Source: Candidatus Angelobacter sp. Gp1-AA117 (GTDB lineage Bacteria; Acidobacteriota; Terriglobia; Terriglobales; Acidobacteriaceae). Taken from it: a stretch of DNA of 64,000 bases. Positions 52,739 through 62,122 of this stretch are shown here, piece by piece; positions within the stretch are counted from its first letter, which is position 1, and every line of letters begins with the position of its first letter. Location of the stretch: contig QHVI01000042.1 in the NCBI GenBank assembly GCA_003223515.1, positions 20,342 to 84,341 of the forward strand, written 5' to 3'. Made by a program: the position numbers and the translations under genes. The notes beneath the pieces are model-generated. The model had not been told where the DNA came from. It saw only the letters and a list, made by a program, of their open reading frames with translations, and did not search any database.

Positions 52739-55282
52739 TCATTCATGCCGCAATGCCGTCACTGGATTTACCCTGGCTGCACGGGCAGCGGGAATGTAGC
52801 CGGCGATCAGTGCAACCAGGCTCAGGATGCAAATCGCTGAGAGGATTGTGAGGGGATCGAGGCTGCTCAGTCCATAGAGTTGCGTGGCCACAAAGCGCAC
52901 CAAAATTGCAGTTGCGGCCACGCCAATGACAACGCCGATGGCAATCATCAGCCCGGTTTCCTGCAGGATCATCGAGATAACCCGCATGCGTCCTGCGCCC
53001 AACGCCATGCGAATTCCAATCTCATTGGTGCGGCGGGCCACGCCATACGACAGCACTCCATACAATCCGGTAGCGGCCAGCAGCAGTGCCACTAAGCCAA
53101 ACGTGGTACACAGGCGCGCGATCATGCGCGGCTGGGCGGTGTTGCGCTCCAGCGACTGCACCAGAGGACGCGTATCTTCAACCGGAAGGCTCTGGTTCAC
53201 ACTTAGAATTGCCTTGCGCACCGCACTCATCATCTGTGCGGGATCACCTGCGGTGCGAATTTCGAAAATTCCCCATTCGTTGGGGCCCTGCATCCCCTGC
53301 TCTCCCGGAATATAAAAACGGGGAGGTACATTGTCGCGCAGGGCATGGTCACGCGCATTTTTTGCCACGCCCACGACCTCCATTACATTCTTAGCGCCGC
53401 CAAATTTTTCGGTGAGATGCCGGCCAATGGGGTCGCGTCCATTGAAGAACTGCTTCGCAAAAGCCTCGTTGATCACGCAGACATGCGGGGCGGTAGCGTT
53501 GTCCTGCAGGCCGAATTCACGCCCGCGCAGCAGGGGAACACCGATGGTTGCAAAATAGCCGGGACCGATAGCATCGAAACGAGAGAATTTCTCGCTATTT
53601 TTCGTTACGGTGAAGCCTTCCACGTCAATCTCATCGGCTGATTCCGAGCTGCTGAACAGCCCGTTGATGGAATAGCTCACACCCTGCACGCCCGGCACAG
53701 CGCCAATGCGGTCTCTCAGCTCGCGCCATAGATTGGAGAGTTGCGGCCCCTTGTATCCTGCCGTCACTCCATCCACGGTGACCATGAGCAATTTCTCTTT
53801 CTTGTATCCCAAGTCAACCGATTGCAGGTTCCACAAGGTACGAAGAAACAGTCCTGCACCCACAATCACCAGCAGTGACAGCCCCACCTGACCAACCACG
53901 AGCATCTTGGCCAGGTTCAGCCGTCCGCCGGTGGCGGTAGTGCCACGCCCGGTCTCTCTCAAGGTTTCATTGAGGCTCACACGTGTGCCGCGGATGGCAG
54001 GCACAAGACCGAAGATGATGCCGGTAAGCAGGGTTACCGCGGCGGTAAAGCCGAGTACATTCAGGTCCAGCGTGGCGGAAAGCCGTACATCGGTTCGGGT
54101 GGTGGAGAGAAGAAAGATCAGCAGACGAATGCCTCCCAGAGCCAGTACCAATCCCGCGAGGCCACCCAGGATGGAAAGCATTAGGCTTTCTGTGAGGAAT
54201 TGGCGAATGAGGCGGCTGCGTGAAGCGCCAATCGAAAGCCGCACGCCTACTTCTTTGGATCTTGCCGTGGCCCGCGCCAGCAGAAGGTTGGCAACGTTGC
54301 CGCAGGCGATCAGCAGTACCACTCCGGAAACGATGATGAGAATCAATACCTGCTGCCTGAAACCCCGGCGGCCGCCGAATGCGCCGGTGCGCGCATCGTG
54401 GAGCTTCACTTGCTGGTTAAGCGCCTGTTTCCTGATCTCCGGAGGCAACGTGGCCGGATAGCCGTTCTCAAGGATGCCGCGAAACAGCACGTCCAGTTCA
54501 GTTTGTGCTTGCGCTTTGCTTACTCCTGGTTTCAACCTGCCGAAGACCTGCAGCCACATCACTTTCTCGATGCTGGCGCTCAGGTCTTCATGCAGCCAGT
54601 CGCGGCCGGGATTGACCTGCGGCTGCATCATCATGGGCATCCACATGTCGGGCTTATCGTTGACGCTTTCGCCGTTGAATCCCGGAGCCGCCACGCCGAT
54701 CACTGTCACCGTAGCGCCATAGAGCCGGATGGCCGTTCCCAGCACCGAGGCGTTTCCGCCGAAGCGGTGCTGCCAGTAGTCATAGCTGAGCACTGCGTAG
54801 GGATCCTGCCCCGGGCCTTTCGCGTCTTCCGCGCTGAAGAAGCGTCCAATGGCCGGTTCCACGCCCATGACCGAGAAATATTCTTCTGAGAGAAGCCGCC
54901 CGCGTACTTCTTCTTCCGGGCCACCGGCAATCCGCGCCTGCCATCGCCTGATGTTCGATTCGGAAGCGCACATTCCCGCGAAGCTTGTTGCATGATCGCG
55001 CAACTGCACAAACTCGGCATACGTGAGCAGATCCCTCTCACCTGTGCTCAATCCGGAAGAGACTCCGCTGTCATCAGGGTTGCTCAGCGCGACCAGTTCC
55101 TGCGGGTTGCGTACCGGCAGTGATTTCAGCAGCGCGGCATTCATGATGCTGAAGATTGCGGTGTTCGCTCCTACACCCACCGCCAGCGATAAGATGGCAA
55201 CCCCGGTAAATACCGGATTGCGCCTGAATTGGCGCAGCGCGTAACGAATGTCTTTGAGGAATGCGTCTGCCCAGCCTGCCAT
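52739..55282 (-). CDS. Acidobacterial duplicated orphan permease (MacB/FtsX type)
   Basis: 847 residues from the ATG at 55282 (MAGWADAFLKDIRYALRQFR); an ATG 9 bp earlier is also possible. Architecture: FKDIRYALRQFRRNPVFTG lead, TM1, MacB periplasmic domain (RRWQARIAGGPEEEVRGRLL), FtsX core (VLILIIVSGVVLLIACGNVA, NLLLARATARSKEVGVRLSI), then a second full copy ending VNPVTALRHE. This duplication of permease units without an ATPase is the hallmark of the ADOP family of acidobacteria. The function is inferred as envelope transport or mechanotransmission. Confidence 0.9.
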   Translation of the reverse strand: MAGWADAFLKDIRYALRQFRRNPVFTGVAILSLAVGVGANTAIFSIMNAALLKSLPVRNPQELVALSNPDDSGVSSGLSTGERDLLTYAEFVQLRDHATSFAGMCASESNIRRWQARIAGGPEEEVRGRLLSEEYFSVMGVEPAIGRFFSAEDAKGPGQDPYAVLSYDYWQHRFGGNASVLGTAIRLYGATVTVIGVAAPGFNGESVNDKPDMWMPMMMQPQVNPGRDWLHEDLSASIEKVMWLQVFGRLKPGVSKAQAQTELDVLFRGILENGYPATLPPEIRKQALNQQVKLHDARTGAFGGRRGFRQQVLILIIVSGVVLLIACGNVANLLLARATARSKEVGVRLSIGASRSRLIRQFLTESLMLSILGGLAGLVLALGGIRLLIFLLSTTRTDVRLSATLDLNVLGFTAAVTLLTGIIFGLVPAIRGTRVSLNETLRETGRGTTATGGRLNLAKMLVVGQVGLSLLVIVGAGLFLRTLWNLQSVDLGYKKEKLLMVTVDGVTAGYKGPQLSNLWRELRDRIGAVPGVQGVSYSINGLFSSSESADEIDVEGFTVTKNSEKFSRFDAIGPGYFATIGVPLLRGREFGLQDNATAPHVCVINEAFAKQFFNGRDPIGRHLTEKFGGAKNVMEVVGVAKNARDHALRDNVPPRFYIPGEQGMQGPNEWGIFEIRTAGDPAQMMSAVRKAILSVNQSLPVEDTRPLVQSLERNTAQPRMIARLCTTFGLVALLLAATGLYGVLSYGVARRTNEIGIRMALGAGRMRVISMILQETGLMIAIGVVIGVAATAILVRFVATQLYGLSSLDPLTILSAICILSLVALIAGYIPAARAARVNPVTALRHE

Positions 55283-55439
55283 AAACTCCATCCTTAATCC
55301 CTGGAAATCCAAATTATTTAAGACTGCCGAAGTGCTAATAGGTTAGCATTCTTTTCGGATCTGGAGGCAGGAAAGAAGCCGCGAATGACGCGAATTGTCA
55401 GCTTGCTTCAGGAAGATCAGACGGCGTAAGCTTGGGCTT

Positions 55440-55670
55440 ATGGAACAGACACGTCAACAACGAATTACAGTTGAAGCTGGCAAATGCGGTGGGCGTCCTT
55501 GTATTCGCGGGCAGCGCATTCGTGTTACTGACGTTCTGGAATTGCTTGCCGCAGGCGCTTCGTTCGACGAAATTTTGGCAGATTACCCGTTCCTTGAGCG
55601 AGAGGACATCTTTGCAGCCCTCGATTATGCGGCCCACCAGGCAGATCACGTTGTTCTTCAGACATCGTGA
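55440..55670 (+). CDS. DUF433 antitoxin
   Basis: 76 residues from the ATG at 55440. RITVEAGKCGGRPCIRGQRI then RVTDVLELLAAGASFDEILA and DYPFLEREDIFAALDYAA is the DUF433 (VapB-like antitoxin) pattern: a beta ribbon, then a helix-turn-helix. It overlaps the start of the toxin gene by 4 bp (GTGA). Confidence 0.88.
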   Translation: MEQTRQQRITVEAGKCGGRPCIRGQRIRVTDVLELLAAGASFDEILADYPFLEREDIFAALDYAAHQADHVVLQTS

Positions 55671-55996
55671 AATTTCTCGTTGATAACCAATTGCCACTAG
55701 CTTTATCAGAATACCTGCGCGACCGCGCGCACGATTGTATTCACGTCCTGGACATCGGCCTGGGTACAGCTTCCGACAAAGATGTCTGCCTCTATGCCGA
55801 AGCTGAGGAGCGGATCATCATCACCAAAGACGAAGATTTCTTCTATTTTGCAAATCAGCCTCAAACAAAAATCAAAGTAATTTGGGTTCGTCTTGGAAAT
55901 TGTCGAAATGCTGCACTTCTTCAAGCGTTTGAACATCACTTGCCTGCAATTGAATTTTGCCTGGCGGCAGGCGACCCTATCGTCGAGATACGCTAG
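55667..55996 (+). CDS. DUF5615 PIN-like toxin
   Basis: 109 residues, GTG start overlapping the antitoxin stop. MKFLVDNQLPLALSEYLRDR with the early Asp6, then HVLDIGLGTASDKDVCLYAE, IITKDEDFFYF (second acidic pair) and VIWVRLGNC match the PIN-like DUF5615 family, which are presumed RNases. With DUF433 it makes a type II toxin-antitoxin module. Confidence 0.88.
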   Translation: MKFLVDNQLPLALSEYLRDRAHDCIHVLDIGLGTASDKDVCLYAEAEERIIITKDEDFFYFANQPQTKIKVIWVRLGNCRNAALLQAFEHHLPAIEFCLAAGDPIVEIR

Positions 55997-55999
55997 TAA

Positions 56000-56030
56000 A
56001 AGCGCCGCAACCGTAATGATTGCGGCGCTT
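56000..56030. terminator. Bidirectional terminator between convergent genes
   Basis: AAGCGCCGCAA and TTGCGGCGCTT form a perfect 11-bp stem with a 9-nt loop. A short T run follows on the minus strand (TTTTA) and CTTCT on the plus. It serves the toxin gene and the large surface-protein gene, which end on either side. Confidence 0.8.
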
Positions 56031-56038
56031 CTGATCGT

Positions 56039-59000
56039 CTATCGCAGTTGGAAGGGCAGGGAATGGCTGGCCGGATCGCCGCTTACCGTGAAGATCAAGG
56101 TGTAGCTTCCCGCTGCCAGTCCTTGAGTGCTGAGGTTAAAGATATATCCGCCCGAAATTCCCAGGGTGGGATCGAAGCGGAAGTTATTATCGGGGTTTGC
56201 GTTTCCTGCATCCTGCACATCGCTGACCGCATTGGTTGAGGTTTGCACCAGCCGTATCGCGGTAACCACGATCGAGGCCGAGGAAACGTCTCCACCGGCA
56301 AGGTTGCTGAGCTGCAGCTTGATGGGAATAGTGCTGCCGCTCTTGAACGCCCTGGTCGTGTCATAAAGAGCCACGATTCCATAGTTGACAGTCAGCGTTC
56401 CCGCGCCACTTGCCGGATTGAAGTTCCGGTCCCCGGTGTAGCTGTAAGCAACGTTGTATGCCGGGTTGCTTGGCGCCAGGGTGCCAGTGGCAAAGCTGGA
56501 TGAGAAGCTGCCATCTGCCTGCACGGCTGCCGTCTGGGTGACTCCATTCAGGGTGATGGCTACGCTGCCGGTCGGTATCAGCAAACCAAGGCTGATGCGG
56601 CCCGAGAGCGTGGTTGCAGCCGTTCCATAGGTGATTACAGGAGAACTCAGGTTGCTGAAGGCCGGAGTAGCCCGTGTGATCACCATGGCAGCCGTTCCTG
56701 TGGCTGGCGCATAGTTCGGATTTCCGCTGAATGACCACGCAACGGTTCCGCCGGGCACATCGGTGAAAGATGCTCCCAGAGTAAGGAAGCTGCTGAGGTC
56801 TTCGCCATTCACTCCGGTTGCTGAACCGGTTGCCCCATGAGGCTGGCCGTCATAAACCCCAGTGAACCCGGTAACCGCAATTACGGCTGAGGCCTGATGG
56901 ATGGCGAAGGTGCGCGGCACGTCGGGAGCAGCGTTGTAGTTTGCATTGCCTGCCTGAGATGCCGTCACCGTGCATGATCCTGCGCCGGTGATCGTGATCA
57001 ATCCACCATTGAGACCTGTAGAGGTGCAATTGCCCACCGCCGCGAAGGTGACCGGATTGCCCGAGACGCCACCGCTGGCCGTGACCACAAAAGCAGCACC
57101 GCCGAAAGTTTTGTCTTCCGGAGCGATGAAGGCAATCGTCTGCGAGGCCTTGGAGACGGTGAAGGACTGCTCCACATCAGGCGCGGCGTTGTAGTTACTG
57201 TCACCGGCCTGCGAGGCGCGTACCGTCACCGTTCCCGCACCGGTGATGTGCACAGTGTTGCCGATGAGAGTCGCCGGTCCAGACGCAATGCTGAAGCTCA
57301 CGTTCAGATTGGAGGACGCGGTGGCGCTCACAGTGAAATCAGCATCACCCAAGATCTTGTCGGCAGGCGCTGCGAAGGTGATGGTCTGATCAGCTTTATT
57401 CATCACTTGCGTGAGCGGTGTTGCATTCGAGTTGCCCGGCGCGGAGGTGCTGTCACCACCGTAGGCAGCGGTGAAGGAATGAGTTCCGGCCAGAAGCGTG
57501 CTGCTGGTCAATACCGCGTGCCCATTGGGATCAAGCGTAGCGGTACCGACGGAAGCGCCATTGTCGAAGAAGATCACGCTGCCGGTTGGAATCGTCGTGC
57601 CGCCATTGCTTACGGTCGCGGAAATCGTGACCGGCTGGCCGAATGTTGACGGGTTGGCGCTGGATGTCAACACGGTGGTAGTGGGATTCTGGAAATTGAT
57701 CTCCAGCACCGGATGCAACTCGATCCCGTTGGGCGCGATGCCGGTTTGTCCGTGCTCGAAATCAAAGAAGGCTACGCCTTTTACCTGCACCGGAAGGTTT
57801 GCACTCTGGAAAGTCGGCGTTGCCGTGAGCCGTGTATCGAACTTTTCGCGTGAGTTGGCGATGCCTGCGCTGAACGGACTCGGTGCCAGAATGCGCCCAG
57901 GGCCATTGGGATTCGGAGCAAGAATACACGCGGGATTGGGAATCTCTGCAATCAGCGTGTGCCCCTGCTCATCCTGCAGCACGATGTGATAATCGACATC
58001 CGTCTCCTTCTTGTAGAAGGTCATCAGCGCGTTCACCACATAGACGGTGCGCTCCGTGGGCGCCACGCGGCTGTTGTCCGGCGGTCCCGGAGGATCGGGC
58101 GGAGCAGGAATGGCGCCGAGATCGAAGATGGTGGTCGGCACAACGGTATTGAGATCGACCAGGCCCGCATCAGGATCGGTGCCTACCTTGACTGACCAGC
58201 GTTCCACACCGCAGGTGGGGCTCTGGATGGTAATGGTGATCGGCGCAGTCGCCGTGCGGCCTTCGCCGTCAGTGATGGTGGCAACCATGTATTTTGCGCC
58301 GGTTGAAATCTGCGGGCTTACTGTTGCCTGGAAGGAAAAGACGTTGTCACCGGCGGTCTGGTCGCCATGCGTGCCGTCATCATAGAACACCTTTGCAGAA
58401 TCACCGCCGATGCTGGAAAGATCGCCGACAACATGCAGATTTGAGCTGGCCGGAGCAGTTGCGGGAGTCACCTGCACTGTAAGCAGTGTGTTGCTGGCCG
58501 GGTCAAGCGTGGCCGGAGACGCCAGCCCTAATCCTAAAGGCTGGGCTGGATCGCCGCCGCAGGAATTCGGTGGGGCCGTGCTGTTGCGGGGAATTGGTCC
58601 GATGATGACGAAGTCATTCACGTTGTTGTCAGTATCAACGCAGCCATTGCCCCTGCGTATCGCCGCTGAGGTGTTGTTCAGGGTTGCAGTCGGCGTGGTT
58701 TCAGAGCAGTTGGCTGTGCCGTAGCCGATCAGATCAACGATTGCGCCGCCCGTAGGACATGCACCGGTTAACGCTGTGCTGTTGGCTACCAGCGCTACCT
58801 TGCCGTTTGTGGCGCTCATCGCGATGGTGCCGGTGGCGTCCGGAAGAGGCAATGCCGTAGTTCCGCCTGTACCTTGGGATTCCTGTACCAGAAAATAATG
58901 TCCAGGTTGCAGGACACAGGAGTCGGATGAGCAGAGCGGGCTCGGCGTCCAGGTGCTCGTAGTGGCTGAGCTGTATTGCACTGACCAGCCGGTGAGATTG

Positions 59001-60580
59001 ACTGGCGTTGTCGCCTGGTTGTAGATCTCAATGAAATCGTTGGTGTAGGTAGAACCCGAATTGCCGCCGCCTCCATACACCTGGCTGATCTTCACCGTGG
59101 TTGGTGGTGGCGGAGGTTCGACCGTGAGCGAAATCGAGCTTGTGCTGCTGCGCGTCTGCGCATCACTCACAGTAATGGGCAGCGACTTGGCGCCGGGTGA
59201 GGTTCCTGTGACAACCGTCGCCTGGAAGGAAAAAATATTGTCATTGGCGGTGGCATCGCCGTGTGTTCCATCATCAAAGAACTGCTGCGAGGCTGCTCCA
59301 CCAATTAAATGAAGATCGCCAACCACGCTGATGCCTGTACTGACCGGGTTCGAGCCGGGAGTCACATTGACGGTAAGCAGCGTAGTGTTGCCCTCTTTCA
59401 CGCTGTTGGGACTGGCCGACCCGGTACCGGTTGGAGGGGTGGTTGACGGTGTGACGTTGAGAGAAATGGAAGCGCTGCCGGTGCGCGCCTGTGCATCGGT
59501 GATAGTGACCGGGAGAGTCTTGCCTCCAGCGTTGGTTGCGGTGGGCACGGTTACCTGAAACGAGAAGATGTTGTCACCCGCTACCTGGTCGCCGTGGGTT
59601 CCGTCATCAAAGAATGCCTGTGTCGCCGAACCGCCGATGGTGCTCAGGTTGGCGCTCACCGCGATGCCGGTGCTGGCAGGATTGGCTCCCGGTGTAACCG
59701 CTACAGTCAGCAACGTGGAGTTGCCGGCCTGCACCGTGTTGGGGTTCGCCACGCCTGTTCCTGAAGGATTCGTGCTGGCATTGCCGGCAATGCCGAGAAT
59801 GGAAATGTCATCGATGGCAAGCGCCTGCCCGTTGGTGGTGAGGGTGCCTGAGGAAACCGAGTAGTTCCATGCCAGAAAGAAATTGCTTCCATCAGGAATG
59901 CTGACGTTGAGTGTCTTGCTTACAGGTATCGTCGCACCGGGTGCTGTGGCGAATCCCGCATTGGCTGCATCGGGAGCGAAGCTGGTGAGAAAATCTGGAC
60001 CGGCATTCGTCCAGGTGCTGCCGTCAGTGGAGTAAAACAACTGGATGCGGAATCCGGCAGGGTTAGAGCCGCCGCGATATTTTTCCACGGTGTAGGAAAT
60101 TTGCAGGCCAGCCAGGGCAGCGCCGGTATTGTTCGCGAACTGCGCATACAGGTTGCCGCTCTGCGTGGCCGACCCTGACGAGAGAAATCCAATTGCACGA
60201 TCCGGTCCCGTAGTCGTGGTTCCCGCGCCAAAGTTGTAGATGCCGTTCGATGCGGTAGATGATAAATTCGCGCCGCCCAGAAATGATGTGGTTGTGCCTG
60301 CGGCTGCGAAGGTGCCCACCGTCCGCACTACGGCGGGCTTGTCGACACGGAAATCTGCCGGAAGGCTGGCGGTGGCGGTCGTGCCGATGCCGTCGAAGTT
60401 CTGCGTAAATGTAACGCTGGTGGATAACGGTATCGCGGCAAATGTGATCACCGGGCAGATAGCAGCGATGAGCGAAATCAGCGCGGCAGAGAGCACCCGG
60501 CGTTGTGTAATCACATGCAGCAGGGAAGTCATCGAACGGACACACTTCGAGCTGGGAACAGAACGTCTTGGCATCGGCAT
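56039..60580 (-). CDS. 1513-residue secreted multidomain surface protein
   Basis: A signal peptide lies 25-50 residues in (RRVLSAALISLIAAICPVIT). Three copies of a domain with FFDDGTHGDQVAGDNIFSFQ (about residues 290, 385 and 700) are of the kind often called choice-of-anchor. A lamin-tail domain near 510-650 has VKISQVYGGGGNSGSTYTND and FIEIYNQATTPVNLTGWSVQ. Then follow an unassigned 110-residue region, an Ig-like domain (PTGSVIFFDNGASVGTATLD), several short MBG-like beta repeats (KADQTITFAAPADKILGDAD) and a final domain. No transpeptidase or hydrolase motif. Likely a cell-surface adhesive or matrix protein. Confidence 0.8.
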   Translation of the reverse strand: MPMPRRSVPSSKCVRSMTSLLHVITQRRVLSAALISLIAAICPVITFAAIPLSTSVTFTQNFDGIGTTATASLPADFRVDKPAVVRTVGTFAAAGTTTSFLGGANLSSTASNGIYNFGAGTTTTGPDRAIGFLSSGSATQSGNLYAQFANNTGAALAGLQISYTVEKYRGGSNPAGFRIQLFYSTDGSTWTNAGPDFLTSFAPDAANAGFATAPGATIPVSKTLNVSIPDGSNFFLAWNYSVSSGTLTTNGQALAIDDISILGIAGNASTNPSGTGVANPNTVQAGNSTLLTVAVTPGANPASTGIAVSANLSTIGGSATQAFFDDGTHGDQVAGDNIFSFQVTVPTATNAGGKTLPVTITDAQARTGSASISLNVTPSTTPPTGTGSASPNSVKEGNTTLLTVNVTPGSNPVSTGISVVGDLHLIGGAASQQFFDDGTHGDATANDNIFSFQATVVTGTSPGAKSLPITVSDAQTRSSTSSISLTVEPPPPPTTVKISQVYGGGGNSGSTYTNDFIEIYNQATTPVNLTGWSVQYSSATTSTWTPSPLCSSDSCVLQPGHYFLVQESQGTGGTTALPLPDATGTIAMSATNGKVALVANSTALTGACPTGGAIVDLIGYGTANCSETTPTATLNNTSAAIRRGNGCVDTDNNVNDFVIIGPIPRNSTAPPNSCGGDPAQPLGLGLASPATLDPASNTLLTVQVTPATAPASSNLHVVGDLSSIGGDSAKVFYDDGTHGDQTAGDNVFSFQATVSPQISTGAKYMVATITDGEGRTATAPITITIQSPTCGVERWSVKVGTDPDAGLVDLNTVVPTTIFDLGAIPAPPDPPGPPDNSRVAPTERTVYVVNALMTFYKKETDVDYHIVLQDEQGHTLIAEIPNPACILAPNPNGPGRILAPSPFSAGIANSREKFDTRLTATPTFQSANLPVQVKGVAFFDFEHGQTGIAPNGIELHPVLEINFQNPTTTVLTSSANPSTFGQPVTISATVSNGGTTIPTGSVIFFDNGASVGTATLDPNGHAVLTSSTLLAGTHSFTAAYGGDSTSAPGNSNATPLTQVMNKADQTITFAAPADKILGDADFTVSATASSNLNVSFSIASGPATLIGNTVHITGAGTVTVRASQAGDSNYNAAPDVEQSFTVSKASQTIAFIAPEDKTFGGAAFVVTASGGVSGNPVTFAAVGNCTSTGLNGGLITITGAGSCTVTASQAGNANYNAAPDVPRTFAIHQASAVIAVTGFTGVYDGQPHGATGSATGVNGEDLSSFLTLGASFTDVPGGTVAWSFSGNPNYAPATGTAAMVITRATPAFSNLSSPVITYGTAATTLSGRISLGLLIPTGSVAITLNGVTQTAAVQADGSFSSSFATGTLAPSNPAYNVAYSYTGDRNFNPASGAGTLTVNYGIVALYDTTRAFKSGSTIPIKLQLSNLAGGDVSSASIVVTAIRLVQTSTNAVSDVQDAGNANPDNNFRFDPTLGISGGYIFNLSTQGLAAGSYTLIFTVSGDPASHSLPFQLR

Positions 60581-60717
60581 TCTCTCGTTGTCAGAGGTTA
60601 TGGAGTTTTCCTGGGAAAGCTGCTGATTCTATCACCAGTAGTATTTCAGGCAAATGAAATGTATGTGGATTAGCTGTGGGAAACGAGAGGAAGTGCCCAA
60701 ATTGCCATAATTTGCAA

Positions 60718-60734
60718 TTGCCAAAATTTGGCAA
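60718..60734. promoter_or_regulatory. Palindrome upstream of the large surface-protein gene
   Basis: TTGCCAAAATTTGGCAA, 8-bp arms with a one-base centre, about 140 bp before the ATG at 60580. A weaker palindrome overlaps it (AATTGC...GCAATT at 60700-60719). It may be an operator. Confidence 0.4.
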
Positions 60735-60829
60735 GCCAGCCTGGAACGCAGATACTTCCCCATCACAAGTTCAGAAGTGAAGGCATAGGAATTCAAGGGC
60801 AGCGAGAAAAAGTCGAAGTTATAGGCAAT

Positions 60830-61906
60830 TTATCTATCCCAGTAATAGCCGTCTCTGGTCTGCACGATCATGTCTTTCTGCTTTGCTGCGAGGTGCAGCT
60901 TGTGGTATCCCGAACCAGGATTTGGACGATCAGGTGTGTAGCCAATGCTGTACTGGTTTCTCAGCTCTTCCTGTATCTGGGCATAGATCTGCTCGATAGA
61001 CTGTTTTTTTCCGACCTCAAAGAAGCGCCCGCCGGTATCGGTGGCAAGTTTTTCCATGATCTTCTTTCCATTCGGGTGATCCTCCTGGGGGAAGCGGCCC
61101 CATCCACCTCGATGGCCACCCCAGCCGCCGAATGGGCCCTGGTTGTAAAACTGCGGATCGGCAAACAGAATTGAGTACACCATGGTATCGGCGCGTTGTG
61201 CAGCGGCAATTGCCGTTTCCAGGCTGAGCTTGCTACCCTGATCCATGCCGTCGGAGAGAATGATGAGCGCTTTGCGTCCCTGCTCCTTCTTCATCAATTC
61301 ATCAGAGGCCAGGAAAACAGCATCATAGAGCAAAGTGCCGGCGGCGGCACTGCTTCCACCCCCTCCGCCATGGCGGTGGCCTCCTCCTCCCGGCCAGGAA
61401 CCGGGAGAGCCAGATACAGGCTGTTCCTCACGTGACATGTTCACGTCTGCAAGCGCCTGCTCCAGTTTCTGGCGTGATCCGGTCGCGTCCTGCAGCAACT
61501 CCACTTGTGAGTCGAAGTGGATCAAGAATGCGTTGTCTTTGTTCTCTCGCAGCATCTGGTCGAGAAAGCTGTGACTGGCCGTGCGTTCCTCATCGAGCAG
61601 ACGCAACTGGCTCCGGCTGGTGTCGACCAGAAGACCCAGTGTCAGGGGCATATCGGTTTCGCGGGTGAAGTAGCGGATAGTTTGCGGACGTCCGTCTTCT
61701 TCGAGGGTGAAATCATCTTTGGTCAGGCTGCGAATGATCTGGCCATGCTTATCACGCACGGTGGCCAGCATGTTGACCACCTTCACTTTGACCGAATATG
61801 TGGCAGTGGGTTGCTGGCTGTAAAGACCTGCATCGCACAAGGAAACAACGAGGACTAATATCAAAAGCCAGGACGAAAACGAACGTGTCCGTGTACCGCA
61901 AAACAT
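60830..61906 (-). CDS. VWFA-related acidobacterial domain protein
   Basis: 358 residues. A signal (FSSWLLILVLVVSLCDAG) is followed by SVKVKVVNMLATVRDKHGQI and RSLTKDDFTLEEDGRPQTIR, the lead segment of the acidobacterial VWFA family (TIGR03436 type). The VWFA fold has the MIDAS motif DTSRS at 95-99 and IILSDGMDQGS. A Gly/His-rich insert (GGGGHRHGGGGGSSAAAG) interrupts the domain and could bind metal. It ends QYSIGYTPDRPNPGSGYHKL. Probably exported, function unknown. Confidence 0.92.
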   Translation of the reverse strand: MFCGTRTRSFSSWLLILVLVVSLCDAGLYSQQPTATYSVKVKVVNMLATVRDKHGQIIRSLTKDDFTLEEDGRPQTIRYFTRETDMPLTLGLLVDTSRSQLRLLDEERTASHSFLDQMLRENKDNAFLIHFDSQVELLQDATGSRQKLEQALADVNMSREEQPVSGSPGSWPGGGGHRHGGGGGSSAAAGTLLYDAVFLASDELMKKEQGRKALIILSDGMDQGSKLSLETAIAAAQRADTMVYSILFADPQFYNQGPFGGWGGHRGGWGRFPQEDHPNGKKIMEKLATDTGGRFFEVGKKQSIEQIYAQIQEELRNQYSIGYTPDRPNPGSGYHKLHLAAKQKDMIVQTRDGYYWDR

Positions 61907-61976
61907 ACCTTATAGCCTACTACTCTCAGTAGACCCGAAGGGCGTAAAAAAGTTGTAAAAATCGCTGGTAGTTCCC

Positions 61977-62115
61977 AGTACTTAGTTCTTAGTATTTAGT
62001 ACTTAGCAAACCAAAATCTCCAAGTTTGAGGATGCAAATCTGTGTCTATCAGTGTTCATCTGTGGTGAAATCTGGTTTATCTGCGTTCATCAGTTCAATC
62101 AACGTCATCTGCGGT
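61977..62115. repeat. Spacer of short dispersed repeats
   Basis: AGTACTTAGTTCTTAGTATT and TTAGTACTTAGC form a short-period repeat. ATCAGTGTTCATCTGTGG and TTATCTGCGTTCATCAG belong to the same family as 63880-63920. No gene. Confidence 0.65.
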
Positions 62116-62122
62116 AAGGTCT

